Source: Alcanivorax jadensis T9
GTDB lineage: Bacteria; Pseudomonadota; Gammaproteobacteria; Pseudomonadales; Alcanivoracaceae
Length of the DNA stretch: 64,000 nucleotides
Assembly: GCF_000756655.1 (NCBI RefSeq)
Contig: NZ_ARXU01000003.1
Coordinates: 1-64,000, forward strand
Direction: 5' to 3'
Numbering within the stretch: position 1 is the stretch's first letter; the number at the start of each line of letters is the position of its first letter. Position numbers and translations under genes: made by a program. This document shows positions 1-8,569 of this stretch, piece after piece. The notes beneath the pieces are model-generated. The model was not told where the DNA came from and searched no databases. It saw only the letters and a list, made by a program, of their open reading frames with translations.

Positions 1-21
1 AGCGAGTTATTCAGACTTTCC

Positions 22-1002
22 CTAAAGAAGTTCGAGCGTCTCCGGCCGCTGAAAATACCCCTCCAGATGTCTGCGCAGCCACGCCTCAAGCAGACCTTCG
101 GCGCGCAGTTTTTCCATGACCGGGGGCAGGAAGCGGCGGGCGTCGTCGAGCATCAGTTCGCGGGTGACGCCCAATTCGTCCAGCAGGTCCATCAGGGTGG
201 TGTCGCCGTACTTGTCGAAGAAGGCGTTGACCCCGGACTCCAGCATGGCGATGAAGTAGTCGGTATGACGCAGATCGCGCCAGTACTCGAAACCGATCAC
301 GAACAATTCCTGGATATCCTCGCTGCTGATCAGTTCGCGCAGCTCGGCAACCGGGCGCAGTGAGAATTCCTGCCAGGCCACCAGCACCAGCTCACGCAAC
401 TCGTCCAGGTTTTCATCCCGGTAAAGCCAGGGGTCACTGAGCAGTTGTTCAGTGCGCTTGATCAACCACTCCTGCAAACGCACTTCCAGGCTGCCCAGCC
501 AGCGGGCCGGCAGGCGCTTGCGCAGCTGCTCGTGCAGCGCTGGCGGCAAACCCTGGTGCAGCAGGGTTTTCAGCCCCAGCTGGGCGCCACCGGCCAGCAA
601 CGCCAGCAGCACCGGGTTACGACCCAACCAGGCCATGCTCTGACGGGACAGGGGAATCTCCAGCACCTTGTCGAGCAGGGCCATGACCACATCCTCGTCC
701 ACCACATCACCGATGAGGCGGTCACTCTGGATACCGTGGTCGTAGAACTGCTCCACCATGTCACCGACCAGCTCGGGGATGGCCCCACTGATGTCCATTT
801 CCGCCGCATATTTCTGGGCGGTAATGCGGATCTGCTCGGCGCTGACCCAGTCGTTCAGGGTGTAGCGGGTGGCCACATCCAACGCGTAATCCAGCTCCTG
901 CTCGATCAGCCCGTCCAGCTGCCCCGGCGACAGTGTGGCCAGCAGGTGGTCAATCAGGCCATCCAGTAAACGATTGGCAACTTCCTGTTTATCATGAGCC
1001 AT
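22..1002 (-). CDS. Hypothetical helical protein, 326 aa
   Basis: I do not recognise this family. The predicted protein is soluble, Leu/Glu-rich and mostly helical, with no signal peptide. Its only hydrophobic stretch is a short one (PVLLALLAGG) near residue 130. I start at the ATG at 1002 (MAHDKQEV), because a GGGA lies a suitable distance upstream; an ATG three codons earlier is too close to it. The gene is divergent from the metal-dependent hydrolase at 1089, and the two share an 86 bp intergenic region, so co-regulation is possible. The stop at 22-24 lies just inside the window. Function unknown. Confidence 0.75.
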   Translation of the reverse strand: MAHDKQEVANRLLDGLIDHLLATLSPGQLDGLIEQELDYALDVATRYTLNDWVSAEQIRITAQKYAAEMDISGAIPELVGDMVEQFYDHGIQSDRLIGDVVDEDVVMALLDKVLEIPLSRQSMAWLGRNPVLLALLAGGAQLGLKTLLHQGLPPALHEQLRKRLPARWLGSLEVRLQEWLIKRTEQLLSDPWLYRDENLDELRELVLVAWQEFSLRPVAELRELISSEDIQELFVIGFEYWRDLRHTDYFIAMLESGVNAFFDKYGDTTLMDLLDELGVTRELMLDDARRFLPPVMEKLRAEGLLEAWLRRHLEGYFQRPETLELL

Positions 1003-1088
1003 TTTTTTCATTTCCCGGTGGAAAAAACTTGCTGTGTGACACAGCAATTGTATCATCGAATGATGTAACAGTTACGGAGGTACGCACC

Positions 1089-1934
1089 ATGGCGATCTCG
1101 ATTCTTCCCATCCGCCGCAATCTGAAATTCAACCTGAACCCGGCCAAGGCCCTGACCTGGCACCGGGACGGTCTGAATGTCAGCCAGTTCATGAACACCA
1201 TGAGCCTGTTTTTCCCGGTGGGGGAACGCTTTTTCATCGACAGCGTACGCAATTACCGTGACCAGATCACGGATCCCGAGCTGAAAAAGGCCGTGACTGC
1301 CTTTATCGGCCAGGAAGCCATGCACGGTCGTGAGCACGAAGAGTACAACGATTTCGTGGCCCAGGCAGGTATTCCCCTGTACGCCCAGGAAGCCTTCGTG
1401 GCCCGCCTGCTGAAAGCCGTGCAGGACTATTCCCCGCAATCCTTCCAGTTGGCCGCCACGGTGGCGCTGGAACACCTGACCGCCATCCTCGGTGGCGGCC
1501 TGCTGGATCTGCCGGAAATCCTGGAAGGGGCCGACGACGGCTACAAGGCCATCTGGAACTGGCATGCCCTGGAAGAAACGGAACACAAGGCAGTGGCCTT
1601 CGACGTGTACCAGGTAGCCATCGGCGACGACAGCAATCTGGGCGCCTATGCCCTGCGCAGCGGCACCCTGGTGGCCGCCACCGGCATCTTCTTTGCCCTG
1701 ATGATTCCCTACTATGTGCACAACGTGCGTATCAAGGGTGGCCTGACCGACCTGAAAGGCTGGCGCGCAGTGGCGAAGCATACCTGGGGCAAGAAGGGTA
1801 TTTTCCGCAATATCACCAAACCCTGGTTCGACTGGTTTAAGCCCGGTTTCCACCCCTGGGATCACGACAACAGCGAACAATTGAAGAACTTTGACGCCTT
1901 GCTGGGCGACCTCCTCAAGGAGGAGGCCGCCTGA
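1089..1934 (+). CDS. Metal-dependent hydrolase, PF10118-type (COG3687), 281 aa
   Basis: It resembles the predicted metal-dependent hydrolases of COG3687, a ferritin-like helical family of unproven substrate often found in lipid- and hydrocarbon-degrading bacteria. Candidate metal ligands are visible in GQEAMHGREHEEYN near residue 76 and in HALEETEHKAVAFD near residue 160; both have the Glu-x-x-His spacing of di-iron proteins. A hydrophobic stretch (ATGIFFALMIPYYV) near residue 200 may lie in the membrane. The ATG at 1089 follows a strong GGAGG at 1076-1080. A rho-independent terminator follows at 1975. The family call is fairly secure; the reaction is not. Confidence 0.85.
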   Translation: MAISILPIRRNLKFNLNPAKALTWHRDGLNVSQFMNTMSLFFPVGERFFIDSVRNYRDQITDPELKKAVTAFIGQEAMHGREHEEYNDFVAQAGIPLYAQEAFVARLLKAVQDYSPQSFQLAATVALEHLTAILGGGLLDLPEILEGADDGYKAIWNWHALEETEHKAVAFDVYQVAIGDDSNLGAYALRSGTLVAATGIFFALMIPYYVHNVRIKGGLTDLKGWRAVAKHTWGKKGIFRNITKPWFDWFKPGFHPWDHDNSEQLKNFDALLGDLLKEEAA

Positions 1935-1974
1935 CGCTTTCCATCACCGAGCTCTCCCTTTTCCGGTGACTCCA

Positions 1975-2004
1975 GGGTCGGCATTTATGCCGGCCCTTTT
2001 TTTT
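1975..2004 (+). terminator. Rho-independent terminator of the 1089-1934 gene
   Basis: A 9 bp stem, GGGTCGGCA paired with TGCCGGCCC (one G-T pair), encloses a short loop and is followed by eight T residues. Confidence 0.85.
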
Positions 2005-2108
2005 GGCCGCAAACGCCCCGCAACATTGCAAACGCCGGATTGGTGCAGTTCGCCTTAGGCTCAGTGCACCCTACGCAATCAATGGCAACGTTCCGGGATT
2101 CAAAGGCA

Positions 2109-2187
2109 GCATCATCAAAAAGGGCGCAGAGCACAGAGGAAAGGTTTTCCTCCGTGCTCTGCGCCCTCTGTGGTGAAAAAATGATGT
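2109..2187. repeat. ACAGAG-rich palindromic repeat, copy 1
   Basis: Inverted arms are visible around 2122-2142 and 2145-2165: GGGCGCAGAGCACAGAGGAA against TCCTCCGTGCTCTGCGCCC. The right arm continues into CTCTGTGGTGAAA. The same words occur at 58083-58158, so this is an interspersed element. It lies between two convergent genes and may form a hairpin in either transcript. Confidence 0.75.
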
Positions 2188-2218
2188 TCAACAACGCCGG
2201 CCACAGCAGGCGCCGGTC

Positions 2219-4516
2219 TTACCCGTTGTTGCCATCCTGGGTGGACACCACTCGCTCGTCAGCCAGGCGGATGTTGCCCGCCGGTGCCTTGCCGTCCCGG
2301 TCTTCGCCGAAGTACAGGGTGGTATGGGGGAACGGGATCTCGATGCCGGCCTTGTCGAAGTACATCTTCACCAGACGATTGAAGGCACGACCCACGGCCC
2401 ACTGGTTGCCCGGCGTGGTCTTGATCACCACACGGATATTCACCGAGCTGTCTGCCAGGGCAGTAACCCCGGCAACCGTCATCGGCGCCAGGATATTGTC
2501 CTTGTGGGCCCCTTCCTTGAGTTCTTCGAATGCGGCTTCAAGCTGAACGATGGCATCATCGATGCTCTCTCTGTAGGCGATGCCGTATTCGCCCACATGG
2601 TTACCAAATTCACGGGTGAAGTTGGACACCGCATCCACCGAGGAGAACGGCACGATGTGGTAGGTGCCGTACAGATCCCGCAGGGCCACCGAGCGGATCC
2701 CCACCCGGTCCACGGTACCGGAATTGCCACCCACGCTGACGAAATCGCCGGTGTTCATGGCATTCTCCAATTGAATGAAGATCCCGGTGATCACGTCCTG
2801 CACCAGCTTCTGGGCACCAAAACCAATGGCCAGACCCAGCACACCGGCGCCGGCAATCAACGGACCGATCTCGATACCGATCTCGGACAGCACGATCATC
2901 GTCGTCATGATGATGATGGTAATGGCCATGGTGGTATGGAACAGCCCCAGCAGTGTCTCGCCGCGGGCTGCCTCGGCAGGAGTGCTGTCCTCGCGTGGGC
3001 TGAACTTGTGCTCCACCAGGCTCGCCAGCAGCACCCACACCAGGGCCGCCAGCGCCAGGATAATCAGGATATCGATCAGTGCGGAAACCGTCTGCGCACC
3101 CGCCGTGGTGGCATACCAGGCGGCCAGGTCATAGAACTCCCAGGCATCCAGCGACAGCACCACCACCAGGATCAGGATCAGTGCGCGGATCACTTTCAAG
3201 CCGGTGGGCACATAGGTGTTCACCCGGGCCTGCAGCCGCGGCATGCTGGCATTGAGACGGTCGGATAGCTGGATCTCCTTGCCGATCAGCTGTCCCAGCG
3301 CCACCGACACCAGCAGCCCGACACCCACATAAATCAGGGTCTCCAGCGTCGCCAGTGCCACATAGGGCAACGCCGTTTCCGGGTGCAGCACGGTGACCGC
3401 AAACACCAGCAGCGCATAGGCCAGAGCCAACCAGTGCCAGATGCGCGCCAGCAACAGCAGCGACAGACGCAGGGGACCGTAACTGGCATTGGCACGCTCG
3501 GTCAGAGCCTCACGCAGCACCTGCCGCTTGCGGACAATCACTACGGCGGCATAGGCCAGCGCCACCAGCATGATCAGGGTGCCGGCGCCACTGCCCACAG
3601 CTTGGGACACATTGAAGTTCAGCACTGGTACCAACACCAACATGCCGTAGCCGATCAATCCCGCTTCCCGGGCCAGAAACCGGTTGCAGTAGCGCGCCTG
3701 CTCCGCCGCCACCGGCAGCATCCGCAGGCCCTCATATTGGGAGGAAAAGAACATGCGCAGACCGGCCTTGGCCAGTTCCACGATCAGGAAGGCATTCAGG
3801 AACAGGGCCAGCCGGGTCGCATCTGCTCCCAGCTGTTCCGTCAGCAGCGGCGCCACAAAGGTACCGGCCAGGTAGGCCAGCGCCACCACAATGACATCCA
3901 GTAGCGCGGCAACCGCCACACCGACTGTGGTGCGCAGAATCGCCAGCTTTTCCGAGCCGCCTCGGGCCCAGTTGCTGAGCCGGCCAAAGGCGGAACCCGC
4001 CAGCATTCGCAGCGCCCAGAACACGACAAAAGTGATCACCACCAGAATGGCCAGATTCAACAGCGCAGCGGTGACCGCTTTCATATTCACCGAGGTGGTG
4101 GCAGCCGCTTCTACAGCACTGTCATCACTGGCGAACCAGCCGGTAACCAGACCGCTCAATGCCGCAAACTGGCGACCCATGTCACCGGCCAAGCTGCCAG
4201 TGGCCGCCGCCATGCGGCGGGCCAGGGATACCTGCTCGGCGGTTTGACCGCTGGGGGATTGGGCGGCGATTTCGCTGGCCGGAACCTCACCCTGAAGCCC
4301 CAGCGGGGCAGGATTGGCAGCAGCCTGAAGACCACGCAGCTGATCAATCAACTGCTGACGGGTGGCATCATTCTCCAGCAGCGTGGCCAGCTCAGCATAG
4401 TCCTGGCCCGAGGGAGGCGCCTCCTGGGCAGGCAACGCCGTCGTCAGCATCACTAACAACAGGGAAAGCAGGGCTGTCAGGCCCCGTAAGGACTGGGCTT
4501 GATGGCGCACACTCAT
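2219..4516 (-). CDS. Mechanosensitive ion channel, MscS superfamily (YbiO-like), 765 aa
   Basis: Large MscS-type channel of the inner membrane that releases solutes under hypo-osmotic stress. An N-terminal signal peptide (cleavage near ALPAQEA) precedes a periplasmic part, many membrane helices, and the MscS core with the pore helix GAGVLGLAIGFGAQKLVQD and the beta domain that follows (FVSVGGNSGTVDRVGIRS). Length and layout resemble E. coli YbiO (741 aa). The AAGGAG motif abuts the ATG at 4516 with no spacing; a GTG two codons in (4510) sits 6 nt from it and may be the true start. Its neighbours give no further clue to its role. Confidence 0.9.
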   Translation of the reverse strand: MSVRHQAQSLRGLTALLSLLLVMLTTALPAQEAPPSGQDYAELATLLENDATRQQLIDQLRGLQAAANPAPLGLQGEVPASEIAAQSPSGQTAEQVSLARRMAAATGSLAGDMGRQFAALSGLVTGWFASDDSAVEAAATTSVNMKAVTAALLNLAILVVITFVVFWALRMLAGSAFGRLSNWARGGSEKLAILRTTVGVAVAALLDVIVVALAYLAGTFVAPLLTEQLGADATRLALFLNAFLIVELAKAGLRMFFSSQYEGLRMLPVAAEQARYCNRFLAREAGLIGYGMLVLVPVLNFNVSQAVGSGAGTLIMLVALAYAAVVIVRKRQVLREALTERANASYGPLRLSLLLLARIWHWLALAYALLVFAVTVLHPETALPYVALATLETLIYVGVGLLVSVALGQLIGKEIQLSDRLNASMPRLQARVNTYVPTGLKVIRALILILVVVLSLDAWEFYDLAAWYATTAGAQTVSALIDILIILALAALVWVLLASLVEHKFSPREDSTPAEAARGETLLGLFHTTMAITIIIMTTMIVLSEIGIEIGPLIAGAGVLGLAIGFGAQKLVQDVITGIFIQLENAMNTGDFVSVGGNSGTVDRVGIRSVALRDLYGTYHIVPFSSVDAVSNFTREFGNHVGEYGIAYRESIDDAIVQLEAAFEELKEGAHKDNILAPMTVAGVTALADSSVNIRVVIKTTPGNQWAVGRAFNRLVKMYFDKAGIEIPFPHTTLYFGEDRDGKAPAGNIRLADERVVSTQDGNNG

Positions 4517-4758
4517 CTCCTTAGTGCCGGCTTTTGCCGGGTCAACCGCTATGTTTGAAGCTTATTCAGACGCATACCTTAACAAGTGAGCACCGGAAAT
4601 TTGTGAAGATCACGCGAACGCTCTGTACCCGAATTGTCACGCCGCATTGACCCTGGGGAGGCATCACCGGCAAAGGAATGCCAATCGCAGCGGTTGACCG
4701 TGACATTGTCCACTGTAATTATCGGAATCCATTCCATAACAACATGGCGGAGGCGTTC

Positions 4759-5442
4759 ATGAGCGCATTCTGGACCCCGGCTTCCCAGGCTCTGGCCCCC
4801 TATCTCCACAACCGGGAACAGGCCGATAAATGTCTGCAGATTATCGCCGCGTCCCTGCAACCAGGGATGAGCGAACAGGATTGCGAGCTGCTGATCCGCG
4901 ACTGGCTGCGAGCCCATCAACTGTTTGATCCGGCCCGCCCGCCCAGGGTGCGTTTTGCCGGCCAGCCGCTACGCCGTCGCTTTGGCCTGAACAGACCGGG
5001 AAAGCGCCGCTACCGGATCGGTATGAGCTATATACTGCGTTGCGATGCGGTGCAGAACGGCTATGTCGCCAAGGCCAGCCTCAGTGGTCCGGCCTCCGTG
5101 CTGGCACCGTTGCACGCGCAGCTGTGTGACATTCGCGAACAACTGCCGCGGACTCTCCAGCAGGGCGAAACGCCGCAACAGTTGGCCAGCCAGTTCCCCG
5201 GCCTACGCCAGCATTACCGGCTGGTGCCGCTCACCGGCACTCTGCCGGAGGGCAATCGCATCGACGAAGCGCCGCTGATCCCGGGACTGTGGCAGTGGCA
5301 ACTGACCCTGAGCGATGGCCAACACAGTGTCGCCAGCAGTGAATTTCTGCTGATGGACGACCAGGGCCCGCGCTGGCTGACCGCCACCCCGGCTCACCTG
5401 CTCGACAACAGCCATAACGACAATCAAGAGGAAGCAGCCTGA
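4759..5442 (+). CDS. M24 peptidase-like protein, possibly inactive, 227 aa
   Basis: The first part (ADKCLQIIAASLQPGMSEQD) looks like the N-terminal helix region of M24 'pita-bread' peptidases such as methionine or Xaa-Pro aminopeptidases, and the C-terminal part (SSEFLLMDDQGPRWLT) resembles the end of that fold. I cannot identify the five metal ligands of active M24 enzymes, so it may be a degenerate, non-catalytic member. The ATG at 4759 has GGAGG at 4749-4753. Its TGA overlaps the next ATG by one base (5442), so it is translationally coupled to the hydrolase-SDR fusion. The family call is tentative. Confidence 0.6.
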   Translation: MSAFWTPASQALAPYLHNREQADKCLQIIAASLQPGMSEQDCELLIRDWLRAHQLFDPARPPRVRFAGQPLRRRFGLNRPGKRRYRIGMSYILRCDAVQNGYVAKASLSGPASVLAPLHAQLCDIREQLPRTLQQGETPQQLASQFPGLRQHYRLVPLTGTLPEGNRIDEAPLIPGLWQWQLTLSDGQHSVASSEFLLMDDQGPRWLTATPAHLLDNSHNDNQEEAA

Positions 5443-7187
5443 TGGTGCAGTGGTGCGATACAACCGTAAGCCGTGATGGCGTAGATCTGGCCGTACGCAC
5501 CTGGAGTGCGGACAAGAGCCCTACAGTGATACTGGTGCACGGCTACCCGGACGCCAATCACGTCTGGGAAAAAGTCGCCGAGCGACTGAGCCGGGATTTC
5601 AAAGTGGTCGCCTATGACGTACGCGGCGCCGGCAATTCTTCCGTGCCACAAGGTCGTGCCGCCTACAAGTTACGGGAACTGCGCGACGATCTGCATGCCG
5701 TCATGGACGCGGTCAGCCCCGATGAGAAGGTCCACCTGGTGGGCCACGACTGGGGCTCCATCCAGACCTGGGAATCGGTCACCGACCCGGGTGCCGAAAA
5801 CCGTATCGCCTCCTACACCACCCTGTCCGGCCCCTGCCTGGACCACGTGGGCCAGTGGATGAAAGCCCGGCTGCGCGAACAGAAAATTGGCGCCGTGCTC
5901 AACCAGCTGTCCCACTCCTGGTACATCGGCGCGTTTCAATTACCGGTACTGGCCCCGGCCCTGTGGAAAGCCGGCCTGGCCAAGGCCTGGCCGAAAGTCC
6001 TGCGCCGTACCGAAAACCTGGACAGTGAGCCCAGCGCCACCCAGTTACAGGACGGCACCCACGGCATCGAATTGTACCGGGCCAACATGTTGCCCTGTCT
6101 GCTTAAGCCACGCGAGCGGCACACCAAAGTGCCGGTGCAGCTGATTGTCGCCCGCCAGGACAACTATGTGCGCCCGGCCATGCTGGAAGACCTGTCCCAG
6201 TGGACCGATCGGTTGTGGCGCCGGGAACTGGATTGCGGTCACTGGGGCCCACTACTGCAACACCCGGACGTAACCGCCGACTGGATTCGCGAATTTATTC
6301 AGCACATCGACGGGGCCCCCGCTTCCGGTCCTCTGCAACGCAGTGAAGTCACCACCAGCCAGATAAAAGGCCCGGACAGCGGCAAGCGCGTCGTGATTAC
6401 CGGCGCCGGCTCCGGCATCGGTCGGGAAACCGCCCTGGCCTTCGCCCGCCGTGGCGCCCTGGTGGTCTGCACCGATATAAACACCGAGGCCGCTGCCGCC
6501 ACCGCCCGCATCATTACCGCTGAAGGCGGTGAGGCCATCAGCCGCAAGTGCGACGTGAGCAGCACCCGCTCCATGGAAGCCCTGGCCGCCTGGGTGGAAA
6601 AGGAACTGGGCGCCCCTGACATCGTGGTCAACAATGCCGGCATCGGCCTGTCCGGTTCGCTGCTGGACACCAGCGTGAAGGATTGGCAACAGGTGCTGGG
6701 CGTGAACCTGTGGGGCGTCATTCATGGCTGCCGCCTGTTCGCTCGCCAGATGATCGATCAGGGTCGCGCCGGGCACATCGTCAACGTGGCCTCCGCCGCC
6801 GCCTTCATGCCCTCGCGCATGTTGCCCGCCTATGCCACCAGCAAGAGTGCGGTGCTGATGTTCAGCGAATGCCTGCGCGCCGAACTGGGCGACCATGGCA
6901 TCGGCGTCAGTGCCATCTGCCCGGGCATCATCGATACCCCCATTACTCGCAACACCCGTTTTGTGGGCGTCGACAACGAGGAACAGGAACGGCGCCGCCA
7001 GCACGCCCACACGTTCTATCAACGCCGTGCCTTTACCCCGGACCGGGTGGCCCAGGCCATCGTCGAGGCCGTGGAGAAAAACCGCGCGGTGGTACCGGTA
7101 AGCCCGGAAGCGCGGGGCATGCAATGGCTGGGACGCTTTACCCCCTCCCTGGCCCGCAATCTGGCCCAGGTGGAAATTACCCCCTGA
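5442..7187 (+). CDS. Alpha/beta hydrolase-short-chain dehydrogenase fusion, 581 aa
   Basis: Two enzyme domains in one chain. Residues 1 to about 290 are an alpha/beta hydrolase: oxyanion region VILVHGYPD, nucleophile elbow LVGHDWGS near residue 103 (Asp nucleophile, as in epoxide hydrolases and haloalkane dehalogenases) and catalytic His in DCGHWG near 264. Residues from about 305 onward are a classical SDR: cofactor motif TGAGSGIG near 320, NNAGIG, and the catalytic Tyr-x-x-x-Lys in YATSK near 464. Such fusions occur in pseudomonads and actinobacteria. An epoxide- or ester-opening step followed by alcohol oxidation is plausible but unproven. Operon with the upstream M24-like gene (1 bp overlap). 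Confidence 0.88.
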   Translation: MVQWCDTTVSRDGVDLAVRTWSADKSPTVILVHGYPDANHVWEKVAERLSRDFKVVAYDVRGAGNSSVPQGRAAYKLRELRDDLHAVMDAVSPDEKVHLVGHDWGSIQTWESVTDPGAENRIASYTTLSGPCLDHVGQWMKARLREQKIGAVLNQLSHSWYIGAFQLPVLAPALWKAGLAKAWPKVLRRTENLDSEPSATQLQDGTHGIELYRANMLPCLLKPRERHTKVPVQLIVARQDNYVRPAMLEDLSQWTDRLWRRELDCGHWGPLLQHPDVTADWIREFIQHIDGAPASGPLQRSEVTTSQIKGPDSGKRVVITGAGSGIGRETALAFARRGALVVCTDINTEAAAATARIITAEGGEAISRKCDVSSTRSMEALAAWVEKELGAPDIVVNNAGIGLSGSLLDTSVKDWQQVLGVNLWGVIHGCRLFARQMIDQGRAGHIVNVASAAAFMPSRMLPAYATSKSAVLMFSECLRAELGDHGIGVSAICPGIIDTPITRNTRFVGVDNEEQERRRQHAHTFYQRRAFTPDRVAQAIVEAVEKNRAVVPVSPEARGMQWLGRFTPSLARNLAQVEITP

Positions 7188-7200
7188 GCCAGATGGTTCT

Positions 7201-7233
7201 TGTGGGAAGCGATGCCAGGCATCGCTTCCCACA
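7201..7233. repeat. Perfect 16 bp inverted repeat
   Basis: TGTGGGAAGCGATGCC, then a single A, then its exact complement. It lies 13 bp after the SDR fusion gene. It resembles the GTAGGAGC palindromes elsewhere in the window, with GTGGGAAGC as the outer word. There is no T-tract, so a simple terminator is unlikely. A degenerate TTCGCTTGCAGGCAAGCTC word follows at about 7275. Confidence 0.8.
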
Positions 7234-7416
7234 CACGCCAAGCTCTGTTGCTGGCGATCATCCTTCGGCCAACGACGTTTCGCTTGCAGGCAAGCTCCTG
7301 CCTCTGCATTACTACCTCTTCGCAAGTGACGACCGTCACGTTTATGTCCTAAATCACCAACTCACAACCACTGCGAGCTGTGGCGCCTGTGCAAAAAGCG
7401 GGCTATCATCGCGGGC

Positions 7417-8262
7417 ATGAAAACCAGTGACCGCAATCCCGCCGCTATCCTGCGCAGCCTGAAGAAATATACTCAGCCTGTGACAGGCGCGCTTCAGGCC
7501 GAAGCCGGCAACCACAAGGAATTTACCATCGACGAACTGGCCCGCGAGGCCGGCTCCACGGTGCGTAACGTGCGTGCCTACCAGGACCGGGGCATTCTGC
7601 CGCCGCCGGAGAAACGCGGTCGTACCGGTATCTATACCGATGTGCATCTGGCACGCCTGAAAATCATCGGCGCCCTGCTGGAACGTGGCTACACCCTCAA
7701 TAATATCCGTGACCTGCTCAGCGCCTGGGAACAGGGCCGCGAACTGAACGATGTACTCGGCCTGGAAGTGGCAGTGACCTCCTGGCAGAACCCCAGTGTG
7801 CCGTCTTACCTGGACTACCAGGAACTGCTGGATGACTTCGGCGAAGACATCACCCCGGAAGTGATGACCAAGGCGGTGAAGCTGGGCTACATCATTCCCG
7901 AAGGCATGCGCCTGCGCATTCCCTACCCGCGCATCTACAACGCGGGCAAGGAACTCAGCGAGGCCGGCGTGCCACTGGATGCGGTACTCACCCATGTCGG
8001 CCTGGTTCGCGAAGAAGTGGACAAGCTGGCAGAGCGCTTTATCGGCATGATCATCCATCACCTGGTGGACGAGAAGTACGGTGACGAAGCCCTGCCGGAA
8101 GGCGAAGACGTGCCCAAGCTGGCCGACTTCATCACCCGCATCCGCCCACTGGCCGACGCGGTAGTCAGCGACGAACTGGGCCGGGTACTGGAAAAAAGCA
8201 TCAACAAGATTCTCGTCGACCGCCTCGCCAACGTGCTGGCGCATATCGAAAAGAATATCTGA
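7417..8262 (+). CDS. MerR family transcriptional regulator, 281 aa
   Basis: N-terminal winged helix of the MerR type: FTIDELAREAGSTVRNVRAY (residues about 36-55) followed by YTDVHLARLKIIGALLERGY. The long C-terminal part (about 180 aa) is helical and unlike the short metal-binding tails of MerR or CueR. The family, frequent in Alcanivorax and Pseudomonas, probably senses an organic ligand or partner protein. Only a weak GCGGG precedes the ATG at 7417. It lies between the SDR fusion and the acylase, with no divergent partner, so its target cannot be read from context. Confidence 0.88.
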   Translation: MKTSDRNPAAILRSLKKYTQPVTGALQAEAGNHKEFTIDELAREAGSTVRNVRAYQDRGILPPPEKRGRTGIYTDVHLARLKIIGALLERGYTLNNIRDLLSAWEQGRELNDVLGLEVAVTSWQNPSVPSYLDYQELLDDFGEDITPEVMTKAVKLGYIIPEGMRLRIPYPRIYNAGKELSEAGVPLDAVLTHVGLVREEVDKLAERFIGMIIHHLVDEKYGDEALPEGEDVPKLADFITRIRPLADAVVSDELGRVLEKSINKILVDRLANVLAHIEKNI

Positions 8263-8266
8263 ACAA

Positions 8267-8419
8267 CAGCTTCTAGCTGCGAGCGTCTAGCTACTGGACG
8301 CGAGCAGCCCGCCCCTCTTATTCACCTCCCTGCCCGCGACGTTACTTTGCTCGCGACCACCACGCAGAAAAACCTGACAAACCTGCTCACCCCTGGTAGC
8401 TAGACGTTCGCTGCTGCTT
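8267..8419. repeat. Heptad-unit palindromic element, copy H1
   Basis: Left arm (8268-8297) reads in 7-nt steps, AGCTTCT AGCTGCG and then AGCGTCT AGCTACT. The right arm (8393-8419) is its imperfect complement, with TAGCTAGACGTTCGC. An inner pair, GGACGCGAGCA with TGCTCGCGACC, nests inside. It occupies most of the gap between the MerR and acylase genes. Copies H2-H4 are at 16577, 51089 and 60402. Confidence 0.7.
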
Positions 8420-8569
8420 TTACATACCGATACATGATTAGCCACCGGTAGGCTTTTCTTGCTGTTTTGTTGCCAGGGCTCCTTTCATACCCGCAGGAAT
8501 GCCAATCTTGGGACGTTAGTGCGAATCAGGTTCGCCGACCAAAACAATAATGTCCCCGAGGAGAGCATC

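Noticed and set aside
2324-3268. Long plus-strand frame opposite the MscS gene
   Set aside because: It is the antisense shadow of a GC-rich gene, with His/Gln/Gly-rich composition and no ribosome site; the same applies to other long antisense frames.
8263-8569. CRISPR-like array
   Set aside because: The 7-nt steps are inverted and too short, with no spacer of constant length; no cas genes are in the window.
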